From: Ectopseudomonas mendocina
GTDB lineage: Bacteria; Pseudomonadota; Gammaproteobacteria; Pseudomonadales; Pseudomonadaceae
DNA: 64,000 bases
Reading direction: 5' to 3'
Assembly: GCF_016008875.1 (NCBI RefSeq)
Contig: NZ_JADTQG010000001.1
Span: forward strand, 124,001 to 188,000
The notes beneath the pieces are model-generated. The model worked only from the letters and a program-made list of their open reading frames with translations, was not told the origin of the DNA and ran no database searches. Below are positions 1 to 6,559 of the stretch, in pieces. Made by a program: the position numbers and the translations under genes. Every line of letters starts with the position of its first letter. Within the stretch, counting starts at the first letter, position 1.

Positions 1-1
1 T

Positions 2-748
2 CTTGCTGAGCTTGGTTTCATTGCCGTTTATGTGCCAGGAGGGAATTCCCCTTTGCTTACCCACAAGCGCAAGAGCCTTTATGTGATGAACCTTGCTCAT
101 CAGGCTTTCCAAGGGCTGGAGCCAGTCCGTTTTTATCCGATTTTGCCACCTGCTTCGGATGCTTGGGGGTGGACACTTGCAGGTGTTGCAGAGCGATTCG
201 GAAGGCTTGAACAGCTCAGGTTGGAGGGAAGAAGAAGAACCTTACTCGAAGCGATGATGTCTTGGGTTGAGCGCCCTGAGGGGCGGATACATTTCCTGTG
301 GGCGGCTACGGATGCTGAGTTCTTCTCTCGTTGGCTTCCTTGGCTCATCTGTGGGTATGTCGAGACGGTTCTGCAAAGTGAGAGCACGCAGGTTTCAATG
401 CGAGCTCTGGTGCGTGCTCTGCTGCCGGGCAAGATCAGCGAGGACTTTTCATCAAGGCTGCCAGGTGCGCAGGATCTTTGGCTCGAGCTATGGAATCACT
501 ACCTGCCAATTGTCGAGGCGCCTGAGCAACCTGAGCCGAAGTGGGAGGCTGATAGCCCGCAACCGAAAGGCAGTTCGCAGCGGGGGGATGTTGTTACTCT
601 GATTTGTAGATATGTATTTGAGGTGATCCAGGCGATTAAATCGCAGCATCCAACGCTCTCAGAGTCACAGCTCAAAGGTGCAAGGCTCCTTTGGTTTGAT
701 CACGAGGAGCAAGGGCGTGGCCTGGTGTTAGCTCTTGGGCATCGATAG
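2..748 (+). CDS. Partial hypothetical protein, open at left edge
   Basis: The reading frame is open from the first bases of the window to the stop at 746-748, so the gene probably starts outside. A GTG at 32 is the first internal start, but the codons before it (LAELGFIAVY) read as protein. The visible 248 residues are Trp- and Leu-rich with no signal peptide or clear membrane segment. Near the end is a short polar linker (EQPEPKWEADSPQPKGS) before an alpha-helical C-terminal region. I do not recognise the family. It is followed by an AlpA-type gene 58 bases downstream, which suggests it belongs to the mobile element rather than to the metal resistance cargo. Confidence 0.55.
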   Translation, partial: LAELGFIAVYVPGGNSPLLTHKRKSLYVMNLAHQAFQGLEPVRFYPILPPASDAWGWTLAGVAERFGRLEQLRLEGRRRTLLEAMMSWVERPEGRIHFLWAATDAEFFSRWLPWLICGYVETVLQSESTQVSMRALVRALLPGKISEDFSSRLPGAQDLWLELWNHYLPIVEAPEQPEPKWEADSPQPKGSSQRGDVVTLICRYVFEVIQAIKSQHPTLSESQLKGARLLWFDHEEQGRGLVLALGHR

Positions 749-806
749 CCACAGTACTTTTTTACAAACCCTGCCAATCCTCTGAACGTATTACAGGAGC
801 CCGTTC

Positions 807-1019
807 ATGAGGATCATCCGTCTGAAAGAAGTCACCAACTCGACTGGCCTTGCTCGGTCGACTCTCTACAAGTACATCGCAGAAGACACTTTCCCTAAAC
901 CAGTTCCGCTTGGCGATCGCTGCGTCGGATGGGTTGAGGAGGAGGTGCATGACTGGATCATGGCCAAGATTGAGGCGCGCGATATGGCTGCGGGAGTCGG
1001 GCAGCCTGTCTCGATTTGA
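807..1019 (+). CDS. alpA: AlpA-family phage/element regulator
   Basis: This 70-residue protein has the typical AlpA layout: an N-terminal helix-turn-helix (RLKEVTNSTGLARSTLYKYI, about residues 5-24), the beta hairpin with FPKPVPLGDRCVGW, and the helix EEEVHDWIMAKI. AlpA proteins are MerR/Xis-like DNA-binding proteins of P4-like prophages and genomic islands that activate integrase or replication genes or assist excision. The ATG is preceded by AGGAG at about 796-800 (ACAGGAGCCCGTTC). A strong terminator follows at 1035-1060. It lies just upstream of the HUH-type Gp2-like gene, a pairing often seen in Pseudomonas islands, so it may control that gene. The identity is firm, the target is inferred. 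Confidence 0.85.
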   Translation: MRIIRLKEVTNSTGLARSTLYKYIAEDTFPKPVPLGDRCVGWVEEEVHDWIMAKIEARDMAAGVGQPVSI

Positions 1020-1034
1020 AGGTGTGTATTGATG

Positions 1035-1066
1035 CCCTGACCGGTTTAGCCGGTCAGGGTATTTAT
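1035..1066 (+). terminator. Intrinsic terminator after alpA
   Basis: A perfect 10-bp stem (CCCTGACCGG at 1035-1044 and CCGGTCAGGG at 1050-1059) with a TTTAG loop is followed by TATTTATG. It ends transcription of alpA and separates it from the Gp2-like gene. Confidence 0.8.
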
Positions 1067-1206
1067 GCCGCTTTGCTGTCAAATGCCCTCAGCTAACTCC
1101 CCGTCCTCTACGAATAGAAAATCTCTAGGTTGCTGGGGATGCTTTCCCCTGGTTTTCCTGGCTAGTCGATACCGTGCTAAGCGACGGGCTGCTTGTTCCA
1201 GTTATA

Positions 1207-1228
1207 TACCTCATCAATACCTCATCAA
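1207..1228. repeat. Two tandem 11-bp repeats (iteron-like)
   Basis: TACCTCATCAA occurs twice head to tail without a spacer. Directly repeated short units upstream of Rep-like genes can bind the initiator, but two copies are few and no binding is shown. Confidence 0.5.
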
Positions 1229-1289
1229 CCATACCCATGCACCATGACTTACAACCATCAGCGCTAGCTGCACATGGTCATGACAGGAC

Positions 1290-1315
1290 GCTGTTGCTGA
1301 CCACACAGCAACAGC
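1290..1315. repeat. Perfect 10-bp inverted repeat upstream of HUH gene
   Basis: GCTGTTGCTG and CAGCAACAGC are separated by ACCACA. No T-tract follows, so a terminator is unlikely. A stem-loop near an HUH nuclease gene is a candidate nicking or recognition site (inference). Confidence 0.5.
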
Positions 1316-1388
1316 AGCGGCAGGCTTCCAGCAGTAAAAAAATACAGACCTTGCACCTGATATGTACTCACAGCCCAGGTGCATCATC

Positions 1389-2333
1389 ATGAACCATCGT
1401 CACACATCAAAAACCCTCTCTCAGTCCGATATCGCACTCCAGATCGAAGACTTGGTTGAAGCGGTAGAACGCAGCGAAGGGCCTGTGCAGTCGTTGACTG
1501 CCAGCGGCAAAACCAAACGTACCAAGCTCACTCGGTACTTCGAGAACCTCGATCAGATGCTGGCGCTAGTTAGCCACAGCGATGACTACCACTACGGGCC
1601 GTGCCTGCGGCTGTTCCAACAGGCGTGTTACGACGTCGGTGTGGAACACAGTCCACTGGTAGGGATCAATTCTTTCAATGAAGAAACCTCCCAGTACCGT
1701 GACTACAGCGATACGCTCAACTGCCTGGCTGAGCGTATCCGCCAACTGAATCGTGAACGCAGCTACCGTCGTCGTCGGGATGACGCAAGGTACCAGCAGC
1801 GCCAGCAGTCCCGTGAGGTGGCTGAATACGTTGACCAGGTACTGGATCGCTATGCCACGACCCTGGTGATCAGGGTCAACCTGTACTACCGCTCCGCTGC
1901 TAAGGCGAGGCTGAGGGTGGAGCATGTGTTTGCGGATTTGCACCGACTGATTCGGGCGCGTGAGCGCAATCCGATCTTCGACCATGAGACTGGTTACATC
2001 TGCCGTGTAGAGCAGGGAAAGCGTCGTGGGTACCACATCCATGCGGCCTTTTTCTTCAATGGCGCTATGGTGCGTGGCGATATCTACAAAGCGCAGCAGA
2101 TCGGTGCCCTGTGGGAGCAGCTCACCCGTAGTAGGGGGAGCTACGACAGCTGCAATCACAACAAAGCCCAGTACGGTGATAAATGCGGTATCGGGATGAT
2201 TCACCGTCGTGACGAGCGGACTCGTGGCAATGTGCATCGTACGATGAGCTATCTGGTCAAGCGGTTTCAGCGACTTAGATTACGTCCGAAGGGGGCGAAG
2301 TGCTTGCGTAAGGGGCAACCTGTACTCCGGTAG
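1389..2333 (+). CDS. Inovirus Gp2-like HUH replication/mobilisation protein
   Basis: The 314-residue protein resembles the inovirus Gp2 / YagK-YfjJ C-terminal family found in Pseudomonas filamentous phages and islands. The catalytic signature of an HUH endonuclease is visible as YHIHAAFFF (His-hydrophobic-His), with VEQGKRRG just before it and MSYLVKRFQRL near the C-terminus, where the Tyr could be the nicking residue. Such proteins start rolling-circle replication or transfer by cutting one strand. I chose the ATG at 1389 rather than an upstream in-frame start at 1362 because the homologous part begins there. The product is very rich in Arg and Tyr. It follows alpA and the repeat-rich leader at 1061-1388. 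Function on a substrate is inferred from the motif. Confidence 0.78.
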   Translation: MNHRHTSKTLSQSDIALQIEDLVEAVERSEGPVQSLTASGKTKRTKLTRYFENLDQMLALVSHSDDYHYGPCLRLFQQACYDVGVEHSPLVGINSFNEETSQYRDYSDTLNCLAERIRQLNRERSYRRRRDDARYQQRQQSREVAEYVDQVLDRYATTLVIRVNLYYRSAAKARLRVEHVFADLHRLIRARERNPIFDHETGYICRVEQGKRRGYHIHAAFFFNGAMVRGDIYKAQQIGALWEQLTRSRGSYDSCNHNKAQYGDKCGIGMIHRRDERTRGNVHRTMSYLVKRFQRLRLRPKGAKCLRKGQPVLR

Positions 2334-2356
2334 CTTGGTATTGGTACGCCGCTAGT

Positions 2357-2489
2357 CCTATTCCCTGGGAAGGTGTGCTCGGTGGTGTGGAGATACGGTT
2401 GAGGCGGGCGTCAGCGTTTGACCGGAATAGGCTCCTCGAAGGGGCTGCTCCCTTGGTCTACTTAGCCGCTCGCCTGCTCGCCCTTCGAG
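2357..2489. repeat. Two nested inverted repeats between Gp2-like gene and metal operon
   Basis: CCTATTCC (2357-2364) pairs with GGAATAGG (2424-2431), and CTCGAAGGG (2435-2443) pairs with CCCTTCGAG (2481-2489). The spacers are long, so simple terminators are unlikely. They mark the junction between the AlpA/Gp2 module and the MerR metal operon and could be remnants of a recombination or replication site. Confidence 0.35.
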
Positions 2490-2498
2490 CTCGTCAAT

Positions 2499-2906
2499 TT
2501 AGCGCTGCTGACTCAGCGACCCGATAATCCGGCATTCCTCGATTACCCCACCATGGCAGCAGGACAGCAAGCGCTGCAGTTCGTTCTCCAGCCCCTGTAG
2601 GTCGTGGATGCGCAATCTCACCTGCTCCAACTGCTCGGCCACCTTGGCATCCACCGAGGCGCATGACGCTTGGCGGTGGTCGGAAAAAACCAGCAACTGA
2701 CGGATGTCGTTAAGACTGAAGCCCAAGGCGCGGCTGCGACGAATGAACAGCAGTCGATCACGTTCCTCCGCTGTGTACTGGCGGTAGCCGGAAGCGTTGC
2801 GCGAAACCATGGGCAGCAGGCCCAATTGCTCGTAGTAGCGAATGGTTACCGCCTTGGTATCGGTTAGGCGCGCCAGTTGGCCCACAGTGAAGTTCGTCGT
2901 ACTCAT
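2499..2906 (-). CDS. MerR-family heavy-metal-responsive regulator (CadR/PbrR-like)
   Basis: This 135-residue regulator has the MerR winged helix at the N-terminus (TVGQLARLTDTKAVTIRYYE, residues 5-24), then GYRQYTAEERDRLLFIRR, a dimerisation helix, and a Cys-rich C-terminal loop (CC at LLSCCHGG, then EEC). A third Cys lies in QASCASVD, the position that bridges the metal site in Cd/Pb/Zn sensors. I start it at the ATG at 2906 (MSTTNF) because the longer frame runs into the promoter dyad. It is divergent from the cation-efflux operon, and a MerR-type operator sits between the two. It probably activates that operon on Cd, Pb or Zn; the exact metal cannot be read from sequence. Confidence 0.85.
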   Translation of the reverse strand: MSTTNFTVGQLARLTDTKAVTIRYYEQLGLLPMVSRNASGYRQYTAEERDRLLFIRRSRALGFSLNDIRQLLVFSDHRQASCASVDAKVAEQLEQVRLRIHDLQGLENELQRLLSCCHGGVIEECRIIGSLSQQR

Positions 2907-2911
2907 GGCAC

Positions 2912-2942
2912 TTGACCTTATAGTCGCTATAACCCTCATTCT
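2912..2942 (+). promoter_or_regulatory. MerR-type promoter/operator of the CDF operon
   Basis: A -35 TTGACC (2912-2917) and a -10-like CATTCT (2937-2942) are separated by 19 bp, the overlong spacing that MerR-family activators correct. Inside the spacer is the perfect dyad TTATAG-TCG-CTATAA (2918-2932). It lies between the divergent regulator gene and the CDF gene that it should control. Confidence 0.8.
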
Positions 2943-2974
2943 AACGACAAGATCGAGCGAACGAGGTACGGATC

Positions 2975-3781
2975 ATGGACAGCTGCTGCGAAAACAAGGC
3001 CGGCGAACTGGCCCAGCTGCGCGCTAAACAGAGCCGAGTGCTCTATATCGTCCTGGCCGTCAACGTCGTCATGTTCCTGGTGGAGTTCATCGCCGGTTGG
3101 ATCGCCAACTCAACGGCGCTGCTCGGTGACTCGCTGGACATGTTCGGCGACGCGTCGGTGTATGCCCTTACGCTGTTCGTCATGCACCGCAGTGTTCGAG
3201 CCCGCGCCGGAGCCGCACTGTTCAAAGGCGGGTTCATGCTGTTGTTCGGCGTGCTGGTGGTAGCCGATGCTCTGCGCAAACTGATACTGCAGGAAGTGCC
3301 GTCTGCCGATCTGATGGGGGTCATCGGCACACTCGCACTGATCGCCAATGGCTACTGCTTCGCGCTGCTCTACAGCCATCGCTCCGATGACCTGAACATG
3401 CGTTCGACCTGGCTCTGCTCGCGTAACGACTTGCTGGCCAACAGCAGCGTGATTATCGCAGCAGGCATGGTCGCGCTGACAGGCGGCTTGTGGCCGGACA
3501 TCCTCGTCGGCCTGGCCATCGCCGCATTGTTCCTGCACTCCGCCGGGCAGATCATCCGCGAGGCTTGGATAGAGTGGCGAGCCAGCGCGCCTGAGCCGCA
3601 GCAATGCCCACAGCCGTTGCTGGGTATCACCGAACCGACCGCTACGCCAGTCCAGTTTGAGCCGGCCAAGAGTTGCTGCGCGGGTGAGGCTCAGACAGCG
3701 AAGAAGGACACCTGCTGCGAACAGCCCCGAGCCGCCAGCACGCCGGTGAAGGGCTGCTGCTCGCCTAAGCAACAGGACTAG
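2975..3781 (+). CDS. Cys-rich cation diffusion facilitator transporter
   Basis: A 268-residue inner-membrane protein of the cation diffusion facilitator type, which exchanges divalent metal ions for protons. About six hydrophobic helices are visible between residues 23 and 190. Helix 2 carries the metal-site pattern STALLGDSLDMFGDAS; the helix 5 counterpart reads SRNDLLANSS instead of the usual HxxxD. Four Cys-Cys pairs lie outside the membrane: SCCEN at the N-terminus and SCCAG, TCCEQ and GCCSP in the C-terminal tail, where they may capture thiophilic metals. It is the first gene of the operon and follows a MerR-type promoter, so it is probably an efflux pump for Cd, Pb or Zn. The substrate is inferred. 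Confidence 0.82.
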   Translation: MDSCCENKAGELAQLRAKQSRVLYIVLAVNVVMFLVEFIAGWIANSTALLGDSLDMFGDASVYALTLFVMHRSVRARAGAALFKGGFMLLFGVLVVADALRKLILQEVPSADLMGVIGTLALIANGYCFALLYSHRSDDLNMRSTWLCSRNDLLANSSVIIAAGMVALTGGLWPDILVGLAIAALFLHSAGQIIREAWIEWRASAPEPQQCPQPLLGITEPTATPVQFEPAKSCCAGEAQTAKKDTCCEQPRAASTPVKGCCSPKQQD

Positions 3782-3808
3782 AAACTCATAACAACAAGGA
3801 GTACAGCG

Positions 3809-4240
3809 ATGCGCAGACTCGTACAACTCGCGACTACAGCACTGCTGCTGATCGCCTCGACGGCGGCCATGGCCGAGCTGCAGGTCAGCGAGGCAAAGCT
3901 AAGGCTGTTGCCGGGTAACTTACCGGCGGCCGGCTATTTCACTCTGACCAACACCGGCAACCAGCCGGTGGTACTGACCGGCGCCCAGAGCACCGCCTTC
4001 CTCCAGGTGATGATGCATCGCAGCTCGCTGGAAAACGGCATGGCCAGCATGCAGCACGTCGCTCAGGTCGAGGTAGCCGCTGGCGCGACGTTGAAATTCG
4101 CCCCCGGCGGTTATCACCTGATGCTGATGCAGCGCCAACGCGAGTTGGCCCTGGGCGACCAAGTCGAAGCAAGCCTGCTCTTCGCCGATGGCCAGAGCCT
4201 GTCGGTGACCTTCACCACCGTACCGCCTGGCGCGGACTGA
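3809..4240 (+). CDS. PCu(A)C-family periplasmic copper chaperone
   Basis: A 143-residue protein with a signal peptide (MRRLVQLATTALLLIASTAAMA) and a single PCu(A)C cupredoxin-like domain. The Cu(I) ligand pattern is visible: MMHRSSLENGMASMQHV followed by GGYHLMLM, that is H-Met spacing M and then HxM. These proteins bind Cu(I) in the periplasm and deliver it to cytochrome oxidase or sequester it. An AAGGAG ribosome site lies just before the ATG. It sits 27 bases after the CDF gene and 10 bases before the DsbB-like gene, in one operon with redox proteins. Confidence 0.88.
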   Translation: MRRLVQLATTALLLIASTAAMAELQVSEAKLRLLPGNLPAAGYFTLTNTGNQPVVLTGAQSTAFLQVMMHRSSLENGMASMQHVAQVEVAAGATLKFAPGGYHLMLMQRQRELALGDQVEASLLFADGQSLSVTFTTVPPGAD

Positions 4241-4250
4241 GGATCAGCAA

Positions 4251-4685
4251 ATGACCACCCAAACGCCCTCGCATCTGTGGGCTCTCCTGCTCCTTGCCTG
4301 GCTGGTAGCGCTGGTGTCGACGCTTTCCGCACTCTTCATCGGTGAGGTGATGGGCCAGGCGCCCTGCGTGCTGTGCTGGTTCCAGCGCGCCTTCATGTTT
4401 CCCCTGGCGGTGATCCTGGCTATTGCCTGCTACCGCTCGGATTTCGCCGTCTGGCGCTATGCACTGCCGCTGGCCGGCATCGGTGCGTTACTAGCCTTTG
4501 TGCACGTACTGCTCTACGCCGGCTTGATTCCGCAGCCGATTCAACCCTGCACGGCCACCGGGCCATCGTGCTCCGGTGCCGGCATGACCATCTTCGGCGG
4601 CGTACCGCTGCCGGGGCTGGCGCTGTTCGCTTTCGTTCTGATCGTCATTTTGCTTGTCCTTATCCGTCGGAGAACCACCCCATGA
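4251..4685 (+). CDS. DsbB-like disulfide oxidoreductase (membrane)
   Basis: A 144-residue protein with four predicted membrane helices. After the first helix is the CVLCW motif with the partner Gln-Arg (FQRAF) of DsbB, and the second periplasmic loop has a Cys pair (QPCTATGPSCSG). DsbB and the related DsbI/BdbC pass electrons from DsbA-type proteins to quinones. The stop codon overlaps the ATG of the next gene (ATGA at 4682-4685), so the two are translationally coupled and should work as a pair. The gene is a second copy rather than the housekeeping dsbB, given its operon. Confidence 0.88.
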   Translation: MTTQTPSHLWALLLLAWLVALVSTLSALFIGEVMGQAPCVLCWFQRAFMFPLAVILAIACYRSDFAVWRYALPLAGIGALLAFVHVLLYAGLIPQPIQPCTATGPSCSGAGMTIFGGVPLPGLALFAFVLIVILLVLIRRRTTP

Positions 4686-5356
4686 ACCGCCGTACTCTGG
4701 TCCTGATCATCAGCGTGGTGATTCTGATCGCCTTCGCTGCAGCCGCTTACTTCTACTCGCCGTCTGCGCCGCCCCCAGCGGAGCAGCCCGCTCAAGCCCA
4801 GTCCCCGGCACAGCAGGCAACTTCCAGTGCAGCCAATCTGGTTCGCTTCCACTCGCCGGTCTTCGGCCCTGCGCAGGCACCGGTCACCATCGTCGAGTTC
4901 TTCGATCCTTCCTGCGAGGCCTGCCGCGCCTTCTATCCCCATGTGAAGAAGATCCTCGACGAGAATCCCGACAGCGTACGCCTGGTGTTGCGCTACGTAC
5001 TGTTCCACCAGGGCTCGGAAGAAGTCTCACGGCTGCTGGAAGCAGCTCGCAAGCAGAATCTCTACCCGCAAGTCCTGGAAGCGGTGCTTGAGGCTCAGCC
5101 AGGCTGGCATGACGATCCCAAAGTACTGGAAGCTTGGGTTGCCGCTGAGCGCGCCGGACTGGATATAGAGAAGGCTCGCGCAGACATGCATACGCCAGCC
5201 GTTGATGCGGTGCTGCAACTGGATATGCAGGATGTGAAGGCTGTAGGTGTCCAGGGCACGCCGACCTTCTTCGTCAATGGTCGTCCACTGGATAAGTTCG
5301 GCCCTGAGCCGCTGCGCCAGATGGTCGCCAGCGAAGTCGCCAAGGTCGGGAAGTGA
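4682..5356 (+). CDS. DsbA-like periplasmic thioredoxin-fold protein
   Basis: A 224-residue protein anchored or exported by an N-terminal hydrophobic segment (residues 6-27), followed by a Pro/Ala/Gln-rich linker and a DsbA/DsbG-type thioredoxin domain. The active site is CEAC in FFDPSCEACRAFYP, and the cis-Pro loop reads VQGTPTFFVNG. The ATG at 4682 overlaps the dsbB-like stop. It should oxidise or isomerise thiols in periplasmic proteins, with the DsbB-like protein as its partner. In this operon the likely clients are the Cys-rich metal proteins or the copper chaperone targets (inference). Confidence 0.88.
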   Translation: MNRRTLVLIISVVILIAFAAAAYFYSPSAPPPAEQPAQAQSPAQQATSSAANLVRFHSPVFGPAQAPVTIVEFFDPSCEACRAFYPHVKKILDENPDSVRLVLRYVLFHQGSEEVSRLLEAARKQNLYPQVLEAVLEAQPGWHDDPKVLEAWVAAERAGLDIEKARADMHTPAVDAVLQLDMQDVKAVGVQGTPTFFVNGRPLDKFGPEPLRQMVASEVAKVGK

Positions 5357-5360
5357 TGTC

Positions 5361-5825
5361 ATGGGCGCATTGGAGAACCGCATTCCTCCGCCTTTAGTCG
5401 CCACCCTTTTTGGCTTGCTGATGTGGCTTGCAGCCCATCATCTGCCGGGTGCTCTGGAACTGAAAGTCGAGTGGCGTGCCAGCATAGCTCTGTTGGTGTT
5501 GCTGGCGGGCGTCGCCATCTGCTTGGCTGGCGTGCTGTCCTTCCGTGTAGCCCGTACCACGGTCAACCCGCTGAGGCCGGAAACGGCTTCGGCGTTGGTA
5601 CGCTCGGGCATATACCGACATACGCGTAATCCCATGTATCTCGGCTTTGCTACTGGCTTGCTTGCCTGGTCGGTCTATCTAGCCTGGCCGCCAGCACTGC
5701 TGGGTGTGCTGGGCTTTGTGCTGTACATGAACCGTTTTCAGATCGCACCTGAGGAGCGAGCCCTTACCGGTCTCTTTGGAAATGACTTCGTACAGTACTG
5801 TCGTCAGGTCAGGCGCTGGCTTTAG
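5361..5825 (+). CDS. Isoprenylcysteine carboxyl methyltransferase-like membrane protein
   Basis: A 154-residue integral membrane protein with four hydrophobic helices and the hallmark of the ICMT/PEMT methyltransferase family: TVNPLRPETASALVRSGIYR, then HTRNPMYLGF, and a Glu-Glu pair (APEERAL) near the C-terminus. Such enzymes use S-adenosylmethionine at the membrane; in bacteria the substrate is usually unknown. I start at the ATG at 5361, four bases after the stop of the DsbA-like gene, with GGGAAG upstream. It is the last gene of the metal/redox operon, a combination that recurs with CDF transporters in Pseudomonas islands as far as I recall. Confidence 0.8.
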   Translation: MGALENRIPPPLVATLFGLLMWLAAHHLPGALELKVEWRASIALLVLLAGVAICLAGVLSFRVARTTVNPLRPETASALVRSGIYRHTRNPMYLGFATGLLAWSVYLAWPPALLGVLGFVLYMNRFQIAPEERALTGLFGNDFVQYCRQVRRWL

Positions 5826-6081
5826 CGCCAATGGATACCCTCTTCTGCCCCTGTTTGTGTAAAGGCAACGGTATCGACCTTGCTGTGATTTGATGACTTC
5901 AAATCTGCTATTAGCAGGGAAGCGTTTATCCAAGGGCGAGGCGAGACCAGCCTACTTTGCTTGCCGAGCGTCAAGATGGCTGATTGGCGGACTTAAATCC
6001 GGTGTGGTCGCGACGTTTTCATCGACGAAGCCGAGCATACCAAACTGAGTTAATGAGAACTTGCGTGGGCTTTATGCAATA

Positions 6082-6098
6082 CCCCCTTGAAAAGGGGG
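6082..6098 (-). terminator. Hairpin after the DUF2790 gene
   Basis: CCCCCTT and AAGGGGG form a 7-bp stem with a 3-base loop just downstream of the minus-strand gene that ends at 6106. The T-tract is poor, so termination is likely but weak. Confidence 0.5.
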
Positions 6099-6105
6099 CT
6101 GGCTG

Positions 6106-6435
6106 TCAGCGTTGATTGCGACACTCGCCATAACTTCGATAGCGGATGCTGCGTAGTTCATCGTTTGAGTCCTCGAATACCATGATCATCGGTACTGCGC
6201 CGCAGTACTCGATGTTCGGGCTCTGATAAATGACTTTGGCAACATTCAGTTTCATGCTGTAGCGATAGTCCTGAATTTCAGGCACTGGCTTGCCGGTGCG
6301 CTCGGCATATTTCTGAGCGATCTCGACACTCTTCTGTTCGATCTGCCTGACCTTGTCCTCTGGAAAGGACTGTGCGTAAGTGTAGCCAGCAGCCAGCAGA
6401 AGAGTGATCGGAAGGAGGCGTTTGAGCAGTTTCAT
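6106..6435 (-). CDS. DUF2790 secreted protein
   Basis: A 109-residue protein with a signal peptide (MKLLKRLLPITLLLAAGYTYA). The mature part shows the DUF2790 pattern: YRYSMKLNVAKVI, then YCGAVP.IMVFEDSNDELRSI, and a final GEC that gives two Cys, probably a disulfide. DUF2790 proteins are small periplasmic proteins common in Pseudomonas, often near metal-responsive genes; their function is unknown. It is a single gene on the minus strand, downstream of the porin gene on the same strand and separated from it by about 120 bases and a hairpin. Confidence 0.78.
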   Translation of the reverse strand: MKLLKRLLPITLLLAAGYTYAQSFPEDKVRQIEQKSVEIAQKYAERTGKPVPEIQDYRYSMKLNVAKVIYQSPNIEYCGAVPMIMVFEDSNDELRSIRYRSYGECRNQR

Positions 6436-6526
6436 GAGTAGGCCCGTTGGCTAGTGTTTACAGGGCAAACATTAGCGATTCGTCCCTTACCCAGGCATTG
6501 CGCCAAAATTACAATCGCGAAATGGG

Positions 6527-6552
6527 GCTGGCAGGTGAGGGCACCTGCCAGC
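6527..6552 (-). terminator. Strong hairpin after the OprP-type porin gene
   Basis: A perfect 11-bp stem (GCTGGCAGGTG and CACCTGCCAGC) with loop AGGG lies 8 bases after the stop of the minus-strand porin gene. Only a short T-run follows. It also lies upstream of the DUF2790 gene and should separate the two transcripts. Confidence 0.65.
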
Positions 6553-6559
6553 GACTGAC

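Larger units (their letters stand above)
1061..1388. other. Repeat-rich leader upstream of the HUH gene
   Basis: These 328 bases hold no convincing gene. They contain an 11-bp tandem repeat (TACCTCATCAA at 1207-1217 and 1218-1228), a 10-bp-arm stem-loop (1290-1315) and an 8-bp inverted repeat (1352-1359 and 1376-1383) directly before the start codon. This cluster in front of a replication-initiator-like gene could include a replication or transfer origin, or the promoter and translational control of the gene. Confidence 0.5.

Noticed and set aside
1566..2237. Minus-strand open frame of 223 codons opposite the Gp2-like gene
   Set aside because: The plus-strand protein has the HUH motif and a consistent family match; the reverse frame has none.
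32..2333. Conjugative relaxase or type IV secretion genes
   Set aside because: No relaxase, coupling protein or Tra/Pil motifs are visible; the HUH protein fits the Gp2 family better than plasmid relaxases.
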